Shown here piece by piece: positions 29,058 through 37,671 of a stretch of DNA of 64,000 nucleotides. The notes below the pieces were generated by a model, which worked only from the letters and a program-made list of their open reading frames with translations, was not told the DNA's origin and made no database searches. The translations under genes and the position numbers were made by a program. The DNA comes from Flavobacteriales bacterium (lineage in GTDB: Bacteria > Bacteroidota > Bacteroidia > Flavobacteriales_F > PHOS-HE28). The stretch covers positions 1-64,000 of the forward strand of contig JADKCV010000015.1 in the NCBI GenBank assembly GCA_016718655.1. The letters run 5' to 3'. The stretch's first letter is position 1. The number at the start of each line of letters is the position of its first letter.

Positions 29058-29821
29058 CGACGGAAGAGTGCTTCGGCGTTGGTGGTGGTGAGCTCAGCGA
29101 TATGATGGATCGTCGTCCCGCACGCAAGGGCCAGCCGTTCGGCGATATGTGGGATGTAGGAGCTCTCATTGCGCTTTCCCCGAAAAGGGACCGGAGCGAG
29201 GTAGGGTGCGTCGGTCTCGAGCACACATCGGTCCGGGCCCACGGTGCGCATGGTCTCGAAAAGGCCACCCTTCGGATAGGTGATCACCCCACCGATACCC
29301 AAGTAGAAACCACCCAGTTCGCCGATCCGCCGGGCCTCCTCTTCGGTACCTGTGAAGCAATGGAAAACACCGCGTAGCCGATCGCTGTTCTCCTCCTCGA
29401 CGATGGCGATGGTCTCGGCGAAGCTTTGGCGACAATGGATGGCGATCGGCAGGTCTGAAGTCTTGGCCCAGCGCACGTGTTGGCGGAACACCTCTTGCTG
29501 TTGGGCCAGGTAGGTCCGATCCCAGTACAGATCGATACCGATCTCGCCAACCGCACAATAGCCGCCACTGAGCAGCTTGCGCTCCACTTCGGCCATCGCG
29601 ACATCATTGTTCGCTCCGACGGAGCATGGATGCAGCCCCATCATCGGAAAGCAGGTGGCAGGATGTCCCGCGACAAGGGCGTCCATGTCCCCGATGCTCT
29701 CCAGGTCCACGTTGGGCAGGAAGAGCTTGGTGACACCGGCATCAAGCGCTCGTTCGAGCATGGCTGCGCGATCGGCCTCGAACTGCTTGTGGTAGAGGTG
29801 CGCGTGGGTGTCTACGAACAT
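29054..29821 (-). CDS. tatD: TatD-family metal-dependent hydrolase/DNase
   Basis: A 255-residue TIM-barrel protein. Metal ligands are visible in VDTHAHL (start), GEIGIDLYWD, AIHCR, FHCFTGT and LETDAPYLAP, in the family order. TatD enzymes act as 3'-5' exonucleases or as deacylases of D-aminoacyl-tRNA; which applies is unknown. ATG 29821 is chosen because MFVDTHAHL is the standard start, although the frame is open further upstream into the divergent GT9 gene. Confidence 0.92.
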   Translation of the reverse strand: MFVDTHAHLYHKQFEADRAAMLERALDAGVTKLFLPNVDLESIGDMDALVAGHPATCFPMMGLHPCSVGANNDVAMAEVERKLLSGGYCAVGEIGIDLYWDRTYLAQQQEVFRQHVRWAKTSDLPIAIHCRQSFAETIAIVEEENSDRLRGVFHCFTGTEEEARRIGELGGFYLGIGGVITYPKGGLFETMRTVGPDRCVLETDAPYLAPVPFRGKRNESSYIPHIAERLALACGTTIHHIAELTTTNAEALFRR

Positions 29822-29872
29822 GACCGCGAAGTAACGAAGCCCAGCGATGCTGAACGGGCAGGAACCCCGGCC

Positions 29873-29880
29873 TACTTTTG
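29873..29880 (+). promoter_or_regulatory. Putative -7 box of the GT9 gene
   Basis: TACTTTTG on the plus strand, exact TAnnTTTG match, 20 nt before the GTG start at 29901. Confidence 0.55.
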
Positions 29881-29900
29881 GCCCTACTCCTTCCCCTTCC

Positions 29901-30896
29901 GTGAAGATCCTGGTCCTACGTTTCTCCTCCATCGGCGATATCGTGCTCACAAGCCCGGTGCTGCGTGGGCTTGCCCAACAGGTGAAGGGCGCCGAAGTGC
30001 ACGTGGCCACCAAGGAGGGCTTCATGGACCTGGTCCGCCATAACCCTCACGTCAGCAAGGTCCATGCGCTTGGCGATGACCTGGGCGACCTTATCGGCAG
30101 GTTGAAAGCCGAGCGCTTCGACGAGGTGGTCGACCTGCACCACAACCTGCGTACAGCCCGGGTGAAACGTGCTTTGGGAGTCCCGGCCCGAAGCTTTCCC
30201 AAGTTGAACATGGAGAAGTGGTTGTTGGTGAATCTGCATGTGGATCGTATGCCTCGCTATCCGGATGGGCGGCCACTGCATATCGTGGATCGCTACCTGA
30301 GCACCGTGGGTCATTTGGGGGTACGCAACGATGGGCAGGGCTTGGACCTGTTCGTTCCGGACGACAGACGGGTGCCAATGGATGCACTACCCGCTGCACA
30401 TCGCATGGGATATGTGGTCCTGGCCATCGGTGCGGCACACGCCACCAAACGCCTTCCACCGCACCGGCTCATCGAACTCGCGCGATCGGTGCCGGGACCA
30501 CTGGTTCTGGTGGGGGGTAAGGAGGACCGGTCCGTGGGTCGTTACGTTGCTGATGCCTTGGGAGGGCGTGTGTTCGACGCTACTGGCCGATACGATCTGC
30601 TGGGCAGCGCGTCACTGATCGAACGCGCACGATCGGTCATTGCGCACGATAGCGGAGCCATGCATATCGCCTGTGCGTTCCACCGACCGGTGATCAGTGT
30701 ATGGGGTAACACCGTACCGTTATTCGGGATGGGGCCCTACCAACCCCTTCACCCGGAGCGCGCGATGGTGAGCGAAGTGACCGGACTATCCTGTCGTCCC
30801 TGTAGTAAGATAGGGTCGGACCATTGCCCAAAAGGCCACTTCCATTGCATGGAGAAACAGGACCTGAACGCCATCATCGAACACCTCCACCCATGA
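29901..30896 (+). CDS. Family 9 glycosyltransferase (ADP-heptose:LPS heptosyltransferase-like)
   Basis: A 331-residue GT-B enzyme starting at GTG. The N-terminus KILVLRFSSIGDIVLTSPVLR is the family signature. The C-terminal donor site has HDSGAMHIA followed by VSVWGNT-like VISVWGNTVP. Four cysteines cluster near the end (SCRPCSKIGSDHCPKGHFHC). Such enzymes add heptose or related sugars to the LPS inner core; kdsB elsewhere in the window makes the Kdo donor. The next gene overlaps its stop (ATGA). Confidence 0.88.
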   Translation: MKILVLRFSSIGDIVLTSPVLRGLAQQVKGAEVHVATKEGFMDLVRHNPHVSKVHALGDDLGDLIGRLKAERFDEVVDLHHNLRTARVKRALGVPARSFPKLNMEKWLLVNLHVDRMPRYPDGRPLHIVDRYLSTVGHLGVRNDGQGLDLFVPDDRRVPMDALPAAHRMGYVVLAIGAAHATKRLPPHRLIELARSVPGPLVLVGGKEDRSVGRYVADALGGRVFDATGRYDLLGSASLIERARSVIAHDSGAMHIACAFHRPVISVWGNTVPLFGMGPYQPLHPERAMVSEVTGLSCRPCSKIGSDHCPKGHFHCMEKQDLNAIIEHLHP

Positions 30897-31255
30897 GCTG
30901 GGATATCTATATCCAGGACCTTCCGGACGTGCCGTCCATGAAGGACGTTCCCGCGGACCATTCTCCTGGACCCATTGGCACGCGCGAGGACCTGATGACG
31001 CGGATCAAGGAGGTGATCCCCTTTGCTGAGCAGCAGGACGGGGATTGGCTCTTCGTTCGGTCCACGGGTATCGATCTGAGCATCCAGTTCCACATGGAGG
31101 ACACCACCCAGGTGCGCTACGTGCTGGTGCACGTGCATGGTGGTGAACAAAGTGCCGCCTGCGTATCGGCGATCTTGCGTCACCTCGGCCTACGTGCCCA
31201 TGATACTGCAACGGGAGACCTGTTCGACGGTCATGGACTGGAGGAGGCGCTATGA
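30893..31255 (+). CDS. Conserved hypothetical protein
   Basis: A 120-residue soluble acidic protein that I do not recognise. It begins SWDIYIQDLPDVPSMKDVPAD and has a compact alpha/beta pattern without signal peptide or membrane helix. The ATG overlaps the stop of the GT9 gene by ATGA, so it is translated from the same mRNA. Its last 25 bp overlap the 3' end of the convergent membrane-protein gene. Confidence 0.65.
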   Translation: MSWDIYIQDLPDVPSMKDVPADHSPGPIGTREDLMTRIKEVIPFAEQQDGDWLFVRSTGIDLSIQFHMEDTTQVRYVLVHVHGGEQSAACVSAILRHLGLRAHDTATGDLFDGHGLEEAL

Positions 31256-31932
31256 GCGGAACGTACTCCGAGAAGTTGCAGTAACGAAGCTGCGTGAGCG
31301 ATCACCACGATCGGAACGATCAGGCTGGGCAGCCACACAAAGGGCACCTCCAGCAGCGCGAACGAGCCATCCCGCGCAACGAACTGTTGAAAGGGTGAGG
31401 GTGCGCTGAGTGCGCCGTGGATGAGCACGGAAAACACCAGTAACAGACCAACCACATTCCAAACGATCAGCATTCCGCGGGGCAATGCTCCCGATCGCCT
31501 CGACCACGCGTACAAGAACAGTGCGCTGACACCCGTGAAGAGGTCGAAGTTGCGCCCTTCCCAGGTCATGACCTGTGGGATCGAACCTTCCAGATACAAT
31601 TGGTGGAGCACCGCTTCCACGGGGATGCGGACGGTATGGAGGAGCAGCAACGCGGAAGGGTCGAGGTTTCCTAGCCATGTCCTTCCAGCGCGAACGGAGA
31701 ACAAGCCCGCAAGCACCAGGAATGGAGGCGCAACGGCCAGAATGAAGCGCGGCGGAAGCGCTGGTGCACCGGCATAGAAGCCCGAGCGTGCGATGATGAT
31801 CTGGAGCGCAGCCCAACCGGAGAGGGCGAGGATCACACGGGAACGGTGTTGGCGAGCGGCCTGGACCGCGATCGACACAGCCACCGATGTGGTGATGACG
31901 AAGAGCAGTTCGATGCAGGTCCGGGAGGCCAC
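31231..31932 (-). CDS. Multipass membrane protein of unknown function
   Basis: A 233-residue protein with about seven hydrophobic segments, no signal peptide and short loops. A proline-rich loop (APALPPRF) lies after the second helix, and RIPVEAVLHQLYLEG lies in the middle. I do not recognise a named family. It starts 7 bp after the thioesterase stop on the same strand and probably belongs to that transcript. Confidence 0.65.
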   Translation of the reverse strand: MASRTCIELLFVITTSVAVSIAVQAARQHRSRVILALSGWAALQIIIARSGFYAGAPALPPRFILAVAPPFLVLAGLFSVRAGRTWLGNLDPSALLLLHTVRIPVEAVLHQLYLEGSIPQVMTWEGRNFDLFTGVSALFLYAWSRRSGALPRGMLIVWNVVGLLLVFSVLIHGALSAPSPFQQFVARDGSFALLEVPFVWLPSLIVPIVVIAHAASLLQLLGVRSAHSASSSP

Positions 31933-31939
31933 GAAGGGG

Positions 31940-32455
31940 TCAGGTGAAGAGCGCCTTCAGTTCGGTGGCGTCCTCCGGCTTCATCCTACCGGCAAGGATC
32001 AAGCGCAATTGACGCCGGCGCAGGGCACCATCATAGCGCTTCTGTTCCTCTTCGTTCGTGGGCTTCACCTCGGGTATCCGGATCGGCTGGCCGGCATTAT
32101 CCACGGCCACGAAAGTGTAGATCGCACTGTTGCACGGGATCTTATCGCCAGTTTGCTGGTCCTCCACCCATACGTCGCTCCACACCTCCATGCTTGTTCC
32201 GAACGCGCGACTCACATGGCTCTTGATGGTGACGAAGTCGCCCAGTTTGATGGGCCGATCGAAGCTCACATTGTTCACCGCGATGGTGACCACCACCCGC
32301 TTGCAATGGCGATGAGCACTGATTGCGCTGCTGATATCAAGCCATTGCAGTAGGCGGCCACCGAAGAGATTGCCCAACGTATTGGTGTCGTTGGGGAGCA
32401 CCAAGTGGGTGGTCTCGGAGTAACTTTCCGTGGTAGGCCTGAAGGTGGGGTTCAT
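31940..32455 (-). CDS. Acyl-CoA thioesterase (hotdog fold, YciA/BACH type)
   Basis: A 171-residue single hotdog-domain thioesterase that releases free fatty acid and CoA. NTLGNLFGGRLLQWLD is the signature with the catalytic Asn/Asp region. VDVRSHVS-like VTIKSHVSRAFGTSMEV follows, and the C-terminus is charged. ATG 32455 gives MNPTFRPTTES; an upstream Met in frame has no support. A TACTTTTG box lies 26 nt upstream. Confidence 0.88.
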   Translation of the reverse strand: MNPTFRPTTESYSETTHLVLPNDTNTLGNLFGGRLLQWLDISSAISAHRHCKRVVVTIAVNNVSFDRPIKLGDFVTIKSHVSRAFGTSMEVWSDVWVEDQQTGDKIPCNSAIYTFVAVDNAGQPIRIPEVKPTNEEEQKRYDGALRRRQLRLILAGRMKPEDATELKALFT

Positions 32456-32481
32456 GAAGCGCTTGCCGTGATCGGCGCGCG

Positions 32482-32489
32482 CAAAAGTA
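32482..32489 (-). promoter_or_regulatory. Putative -7 box of the thioesterase gene
   Basis: TACTTTTG on the minus strand, exact TAnnTTTG match, 26 nt before ATG 32455. Confidence 0.55.
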
Positions 32490-32526
32490 GCCCTCAACAC
32501 AGCGCAGTGGCCCTGATCGGTACGGG

Positions 32527-32534
32527 TATCTTCG
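32527..32534 (+). promoter_or_regulatory. Putative -7 box of the peroxiredoxin gene
   Basis: TATCTTCG on the plus strand, 7 nt before ATG 32542. Confidence 0.5.
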
Positions 32535-32541
32535 CGCCATC

Positions 32542-33003
32542 ATGCTCACCTTAGGCACAAAGGCCCCCGACATCACGGTGATGGACCATACCGGTAAGCC
32601 TTTCAGCTTGTCCGATGCATGGCACCATCACTCGGTGGTGCTGTTCTTCTATCCGAAGGCGGACACCCCGATCTGCACCAAGGAGGCCTGTGCGTTCCGC
32701 GATGCATTGGCGGACCTGGAGGCCAGGGATGCGATGGTGATCGGTGTGAGTACGGATGACGTGGCCGGTCAACGCGCGTTCAGTGAGCGCTACAAGCTTC
32801 CTTTCGTCCTTTTGTGCGATACCGAAGGAAAGCTCAGCGACGCCTACAAGGTGCGCAGCTTCTTCGGACTGCTGGGTGGCCGCGTCACCTATGTGATCGA
32901 CAAGCAAGGCGTGATCCGTGCTGCATACAGTGCACGACTTGAGGCCGATGGCCACGTGCAGCAGGCGCTGCGTGCCTTGGAGACCGATCAGAGGAATTCG
33001 TAG
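32542..33003 (+). CDS. Thioredoxin-dependent peroxiredoxin (BCP/PrxQ type)
   Basis: A 153-residue peroxiredoxin that reduces hydroperoxides. The peroxidatic Cys45 and likely resolving Cys50 lie in DTPICTKEACAFRD, five residues apart as in PrxQ/BCP. The N-terminal strands (GTKAPDITV) and GVSTDDVAGQRAFSERYKLPF are typical. Cytoplasmic, no signal peptide. Its 3' end overlaps the convergent WD40-like gene by 16 bp. Confidence 0.93.
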   Translation: MLTLGTKAPDITVMDHTGKPFSLSDAWHHHSVVLFFYPKADTPICTKEACAFRDALADLEARDAMVIGVSTDDVAGQRAFSERYKLPFVLLCDTEGKLSDAYKVRSFFGLLGGRVTYVIDKQGVIRAAYSARLEADGHVQQALRALETDQRNS

Positions 33004-33635
33004 AACAACACCCTTCCATCGTCCGTGCCCACCAACAACCGTCCGTCGTGGATGATCAAGGGGGCCCGGTGGTGTTGGTCCTTGTTCTCTGCGACCGTGA
33101 TCACTTGCACCACCTTTTCCGCCTTGAGCACCTCCACCGATCCATTGGACGCAGCCCGGAGCAACGCACCATTGTGCTCCACGTGGGTCTGCTGATAGAA
33201 CCGGTCGAACGAGGAGTTCTTCATATCGAGACCCATCGCACGCACTTGAGATGCCTCCGGGATCCAGAGGTTCTCACGGAGGACCTTCTCCTCCTTTCCC
33301 GTGGTCACATTCCAAACGGCCCGTTTACCGGAATGTCCGATGAGCACCACCTTCTCCCCATTGGCATTGAAGGCCACATGGTACACAGCCGTCCCTCCAT
33401 CCGCGGCATATGGGAACACATGGATCCGCTTCCCCTTCTCCAGATCGACCAGTTCGGCACCATTACCGGTTCCCATGAGGATACGGTCGCCCTTGGGAGC
33501 AATGGCAAGGGACACCACTTCGCTCTTGCTCGTTCGGATCGTACGCAGTGGTGTGGTGTTCACCACCTGAGCTGCCAGCGTGGAAACGATACCGACCGAG
33601 GACCAAGCGAGGATGAGGTTGCGTAAGAAGGACAT
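32988..33635 (-). CDS. Exported WD40-like repeat protein
   Basis: A 215-residue protein with a signal peptide (MSFLRNLILAWSSVGIVSTLAA). Blades of beta-propeller character follow (VVSLAIAPKGDRILMGTGNG, VYHVAFNANGEKVVLIGHSG, and RLLVGTDDGRVLFYEFL at the end). Only about three to four blades are present, too few for a closed propeller, so it may oligomerise or be divergent. It follows the 33638-34030 gene by 2 bp. Function unknown. Confidence 0.65.
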   Translation of the reverse strand: MSFLRNLILAWSSVGIVSTLAAQVVNTTPLRTIRTSKSEVVSLAIAPKGDRILMGTGNGAELVDLEKGKRIHVFPYAADGGTAVYHVAFNANGEKVVLIGHSGKRAVWNVTTGKEEKVLRENLWIPEASQVRAMGLDMKNSSFDRFYQQTHVEHNGALLRAASNGSVEVLKAEKVVQVITVAENKDQHHRAPLIIHDGRLLVGTDDGRVLFYEFL

Positions 33636-33637
33636 GT

Positions 33638-34030
33638 TCAAGGTGTGATGAGCACGCGCTGTGTATTGAGCCACTCCTGTGCCGCAGTGGCCTCCCCGAA
33701 CATCTGGATCGGGCGGGCTGGCTTATGGTGCCTGACGAAGACATTGGCGGCCAACTGGTGTCCGAAATCCCGGACGATGATCGCATCGGCAGCGATATAA
33801 CGATTCGACTCCTCTGAAGATGCATAGGCGCGGGCCTCGTTGCTCATGGTCGTTCCTTCGCCAACGGATACCATCAACAGGACCTTGCGCCCATCACGAC
33901 CTTCAGCAATGGCATCGAACATGTGCTGAACATCCGACGGTTCCACCAACCGATGGTCTTTGAAATGCGCGTGCACCAGGTCCGGCTCCAAAAAGCACAC
34001 CAAACTGGCTTCCAACTCCACTGTTCGCAT
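33638..34030 (-). CDS. Conserved STAS/SpoIIAA-like hypothetical protein
   Basis: A 130-residue soluble protein starting MRTVELEASLVCFLEPDLVHAHF. Alternating strands and helices and the segment EARAYASSEESNRYIAADAIIVRDFGHQLAANVFV resemble Bacteroidota proteins with an anti-sigma-antagonist-like fold. The assignment is weak. The upstream Met at 34093 is discounted because a TACCTTTG box sits between it and ATG 34030. It is co-directional with the WD40-like gene and probably co-transcribed with it. Confidence 0.55.
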   Translation of the reverse strand: MRTVELEASLVCFLEPDLVHAHFKDHRLVEPSDVQHMFDAIAEGRDGRKVLLMVSVGEGTTMSNEARAYASSEESNRYIAADAIIVRDFGHQLAANVFVRHHKPARPIQMFGEATAAQEWLNTQRVLITP

Positions 34031-34050
34031 CGTCAATACCGCTGTTGGAC

Positions 34051-34058
34051 CAAAGGTA
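34051..34058 (-). promoter_or_regulatory. Putative -7 box of the STAS-like gene
   Basis: TACCTTTG on the minus strand, exact TAnnTTTG match, 20 nt before ATG 34030. Confidence 0.55.
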
Positions 34059-34074
34059 CGTGCCAAGGCTGGAC

Positions 34075-35139
34075 TCACCGGACCAGCAGCCATGCCGAAC
34101 CATCGCCCCGTTGACGGATGGTGGCAAGAGCGTCCAAGGCCTCCTTGCGCGTGCCGTAGCTACCGAAGGCGACCGGATAGAGGTCGCCTCGTTGTGTCAA
34201 TCGCACTGCGGGATAGCCGGCCTGTTGAAGCTCCCCCAAGCGCTTGTCCGCGTTCTCAGGCTGGGCAAAGCATCCACCGATGATATGGAAACGGGTCCGC
34301 AACCCGGGATCCACGGACGGCATGGCCACTGCCGTGCTGTCGACAGGTGCCGGAGCGTCCGGCACCGAAGGGCGCATATCGATCGTGACGGTGATGCTGT
34401 CGCCCGGAGTGATCGGGACGGTGGTCACTTCCTCGGAAACGGGAAGGGTGAAGACCGCAGCGCCAACAACGGGGTCCGGAAGTTCTTCAGAAGGGCGATT
34501 GTAGCGGGGAAGTTCCGTACTGCGGAACGGCGACACATCACTCCATCGGGTGTGCCCTGCTTCACCTTGCTGGATGACCCAATAAACCGCCGCTCCGCTG
34601 AGGACCAACGCGAATGCGGCCGCCACCCAACGTGCCGTGTAGCGCTGTGCCTCAGGCTCCGGTTCGATGGATGGGTTCGGCATCTGGATCACCGGTACGG
34701 GTCGCACCTTGACCTCCTCCTTCGCCAGCAAGGCTTTGATCGGTCGAAGGCCATACGCATCCCTCAGGAAGTTGATCCGTCTATCAGGGTCGAATTGAAG
34801 GTTCCCTTCCTCATCCCGGAAGAAGATGCCCATGTGCGGGAGTTCCAGTCGGCCTTCGCGCTCCAGCACGCCGGCCCATAGAGCGATCTGCTGCTCGATA
34901 CGCTGGTTCGCCTGCCCAAAATCGATCCGGTCGCGTTTCGCCAGATGATCGGCCAATAGACCATCATTGCGGACCAGATGCCGATTGAAGCCAAGCTCCT
35001 TGGCGGGGGGGTGTATGAGGTGACGGGCCTCGTCCAAACGGGCCGGGCGATAGTGCGTGAGAAAGCCACCCCATTGGGGCACGATGACACAATCGTGGTC
35101 GTGCAGCAACTCAGCAAGGTCCCTTTCGATACCCATCAC
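34075..35139 (-). CDS. HU-CCDC81-like/SPOR membrane protein
   Basis: A 354-residue protein. The N-terminal half (about residues 1-125, IERDLAELLHDHDCVIVPQWGGFLTHY and ...LPHMGIFFRDEEGNLQF) has the pattern of the two HU-like domains found in Bacteroidota HU-CCDC81 proteins. One membrane helix follows (about 170-188, WVAAAFALVLSGAAVYWVI), then a Pro/Thr-rich linker and a C-terminal SPOR domain (about 283-354, RFHIIGGCFAQPENADKRLGEL). The predicted topology places HU domains inside and the peptidoglycan-binding SPOR outside. A cell-division role is inferred from SPOR. It is 9 bp after kdsB. Confidence 0.8.
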   Translation of the reverse strand: MMGIERDLAELLHDHDCVIVPQWGGFLTHYRPARLDEARHLIHPPAKELGFNRHLVRNDGLLADHLAKRDRIDFGQANQRIEQQIALWAGVLEREGRLELPHMGIFFRDEEGNLQFDPDRRINFLRDAYGLRPIKALLAKEEVKVRPVPVIQMPNPSIEPEPEAQRYTARWVAAAFALVLSGAAVYWVIQQGEAGHTRWSDVSPFRSTELPRYNRPSEELPDPVVGAAVFTLPVSEEVTTVPITPGDSITVTIDMRPSVPDAPAPVDSTAVAMPSVDPGLRTRFHIIGGCFAQPENADKRLGELQQAGYPAVRLTQRGDLYPVAFGSYGTRKEALDALATIRQRGDGSAWLLVR

Positions 35140-35148
35140 GCGGCCAAA

Positions 35149-35907
35149 TTACATCAGGAGCGCCCGTCGACGCGCTTCTTCCAGATCGGCAGGTGTGTCC
35201 ACGCAGAACGAAGCGTGACCCGTGATACCGACCCTTACCCGATGACCGTGCTCCAGCCAGCGCAGTTGTTCCAAGGATTCGGCCAATTCCAAGGGAGAAG
35301 GAGCCAGCGTCACCAACCGTCCGAGCACATCGGACCGGAAAGCGTAGAGACCCACGTGCTTGAGGAAGCGGAAGCGGCTATGGCGAGGACCATTCGAGGG
35401 TAGCCTCAGGAAAGGGATGGCGGCCCGGCTGAAGTACAAGGCATCCAGGTCCACGGTTGTCGTGATGAGCACCTCACCCGGGTCGTCGAGGTCGTGGTCG
35501 TCCGTCACCACTTGGGCCAAGGTGGCGATCCCGCCCGGCGCTTCAGCAAGGGCCCGGCACAATTCATCGATCTGGGCAGGCACGATGAATGGTTCGTCGC
35601 CCTGGATGTTCACGACGGCATCATAGCCTTGATCGCCCATCAACGCAAGCGCTTCAGCGCAACGATCGGTGCCGCTCGGATGATCCTTCGAGGTCATCAC
35701 CACCTTTCCCCCATGCTCCAACACATGCGCGAACACCCGATCATCGTCGGTCGCCACCACCACTTCAGCCAGTGCGAGGCACGAACGGGCTTGGTCCACC
35801 ACGCGCATCACCATGCTTCGGCCAGCGATATCGGCCAACGGCTTACCGGGCAATCGGCTGCTTGCGTAACGGGCGGGGATCACCCCTAGGATGCGAGATG
35901 TGGACAT
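35149..35907 (-). CDS. kdsB: 3-deoxy-manno-octulosonate cytidylyltransferase
   Basis: A 252-residue CMP-Kdo synthetase that activates Kdo for LPS inner-core assembly. The start GVIPARYASSRLPGKPL, then VVVATDDDRV, MTSKDHPSGTDRCAEA and VVNIQGDEPF are family signatures in order. Length is typical (about 245-255). It lies in a same-strand run with the TonB receptor, the multipass protein and the HU-SPOR gene. A weak TAACTTTA box at 35924-35931 could give it a separate promoter. Confidence 0.95.
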   Translation of the reverse strand: MSTSRILGVIPARYASSRLPGKPLADIAGRSMVMRVVDQARSCLALAEVVVATDDDRVFAHVLEHGGKVVMTSKDHPSGTDRCAEALALMGDQGYDAVVNIQGDEPFIVPAQIDELCRALAEAPGGIATLAQVVTDDHDLDDPGEVLITTTVDLDALYFSRAAIPFLRLPSNGPRHSRFRFLKHVGLYAFRSDVLGRLVTLAPSPLELAESLEQLRWLEHGHRVRVGITGHASFCVDTPADLEEARRRALLM

Positions 35908-35928
35908 GGGTGCCGTCGGGCCCTAAAG

Positions 35929-37671
35929 TTATCGAGGTCGATCGTATGCGTTTGCCTGCACATACAAGTGGAGTTCAGTGATATGGTCCGGTCCCACCCC
36001 GCTCACCGATACGAACAAGCTATCGCTTGGCGTTCGGACCTCAGGGGTCAGGTACCACAGTGCACTTCCTTCCGTGGCGGGCAGGACCGCCTTCCGTTCT
36101 CCATATGGATACCCTCCATGACGCATGGAAAGGACGACCTTCATACCTTCTGGAACATGCGCATCCATGGAGCGCTTGCCATGCACCTCCACGAATGCAT
36201 GGTCCCCTGCGTTACATCGCTCCCAAGGAATACCAACGTGACCAGGACCTAGCAGTTCCGCAAAGGGGATCCTTCGGTAACCGACCAGGTCCGGGGGAGC
36301 AAGGAAAAGGTCTTGGGACCGGTCCAACGACCACAAGGAACCCAGGTCGACATCGGGATGAGGATCCAGGAACGCAGCTTTGTACGCGGGCCAGGTCATT
36401 CGGGAAGTGTGGATGGAACCTGTTGCGACCTGCCGTGTCTGGAACAGATTGAGCATGACCAAGGCGACCACGAGAATGCCTGAACCGATGCGGACCGCCT
36501 TTCCTTGTTCGGATGAGCGGACCAGTAATGCGCCCAGTGGCAAGGCCATCACCGCATAGCTCTGCACCAACGCACGCTGACCGAAGCTATCGGCGTACCA
36601 CCAGCACGACCAACTGGCGATCACATACAGGTTCATCACGAAGAAGGTCGGCAACGCCACGGACCATTCCGGGAGAACGCGACGCAACCGGAAAAGCCCA
36701 ATGGTCGCCACGAACATGAGCGGAGTGTAGATGTACCAGCCCTTACGGAAACTGAAAAGCACCTCCAAGAGATAGGGCCTCAGGAAGTCGAATCCTTCGC
36801 CTGGATTATTGTAGCTCATATACAGGTAGCGACCGGTCAACTTCTTCCAGTACAGGAACTGGAGCATCGCCACCGCGAGGACCAGCGTTGCGACCACCAG
36901 CACCTGACCGCGCGCATTCCACCAGAGCCCTGCCTGATCCCGCCACCTACGAAATGACACCATTCCGAAGAACAGTGGGATCAGCACGATCACGATCTCG
37001 GACGGTCGGGAAAGGCATAACACCCCGATGAGAAAGCCTATCACGATAGCATGGCGCATCCGATGTTCCCTATGCCAAAGCACAGTGTACCAGAGCAGGG
37101 AAGCTTGGAGCGCGAACAAGAAGATATGCGGCATACCGGTGGAGTAGAGTACCTGATGCAGGTAATTGGTACCCAGTACGACCAGGCCGATGCTAAGTGC
37201 CGTTATCCCATCGGAGAAGAACAGGCGCAGCACGTTCATCAACATCCATAGGCCCAAGAGCACGTAGCATAGGGTGCCGATGATGAGGCTCCATTGATAG
37301 GGTGATGAGAAGCCATCAGCGGGAGCATCGGTAAGAAGCGCTGTGAGATGCCCCATCAAGAAGAAAGGTGACCAAAGCAGGGCCAGGCCCATGGGGTACT
37401 TCAGCACCCACCCCCCCGTGGGCCTCTCCTGGGCTTGATAGAGCGTTGAAGAGCTCTTGTACAACTCCCGGGCTTGTTCCACCCATGAGATATCCTGGAT
37501 GGTGGGGTCGTGATGGATGAACGTGGCAGGCAAATACAGGTAATACCCGAAGATGTCCCAACTGATGATATTGGCCGGTGGTGAGATGAACAGCGCGATG
37601 GCCAATGTGCACCAAAGCACCAGGACCGTTGTTCTGGACCGGATGGAACCAGCCGAAGCGGTATCGCTCAT
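35929..37671 (-). CDS. Multipass membrane protein, probably GT-C-type glycosyltransferase
   Basis: A 580-residue protein with about eleven to twelve hydrophobic helices over residues 15-430 and a soluble C-terminal region of about 150 residues. The first loop carries ISWDIFGYYLYLPATF and the second KYPMGLALLWSPFFLMGH, a layout like PMT/ArnT family (GT39-like) enzymes with an acidic residue in loop 1. Donor and acceptor are unknown. Its ATG overlaps the TonB receptor stop (ATGA) and the kdsB start is 21 bp downstream. Confidence 0.65.
   Translation of the reverse strand: MSDTASAGSIRSRTTVLVLWCTLAIALFISPPANIISWDIFGYYLYLPATFIHHDPTIQDISWVEQARELYKSSSTLYQAQERPTGGWVLKYPMGLALLWSPFFLMGHLTALLTDAPADGFSSPYQWSLIIGTLCYVLLGLWMLMNVLRLFFSDGITALSIGLVVLGTNYLHQVLYSTGMPHIFLFALQASLLWYTVLWHREHRMRHAIVIGFLIGVLCLSRPSEIVIVLIPLFFGMVSFRRWRDQAGLWWNARGQVLVVATLVLAVAMLQFLYWKKLTGRYLYMSYNNPGEGFDFLRPYLLEVLFSFRKGWYIYTPLMFVATIGLFRLRRVLPEWSVALPTFFVMNLYVIASWSCWWYADSFGQRALVQSYAVMALPLGALLVRSSEQGKAVRIGSGILVVALVMLNLFQTRQVATGSIHTSRMTWPAYKAAFLDPHPDVDLGSLWSLDRSQDLFLAPPDLVGYRRIPFAELLGPGHVGIPWERCNAGDHAFVEVHGKRSMDAHVPEGMKVVLSMRHGGYPYGERKAVLPATEGSALWYLTPEVRTPSDSLFVSVSGVGPDHITELHLYVQANAYDRPR

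Noticed and set aside
29847..29900. Longer N-terminus for the GT9 gene from ATG 29847
   Set aside because: The extra residues precede the family start KILVLRFSSIGD and overlap the promoter box; GTG 29901 fits better.
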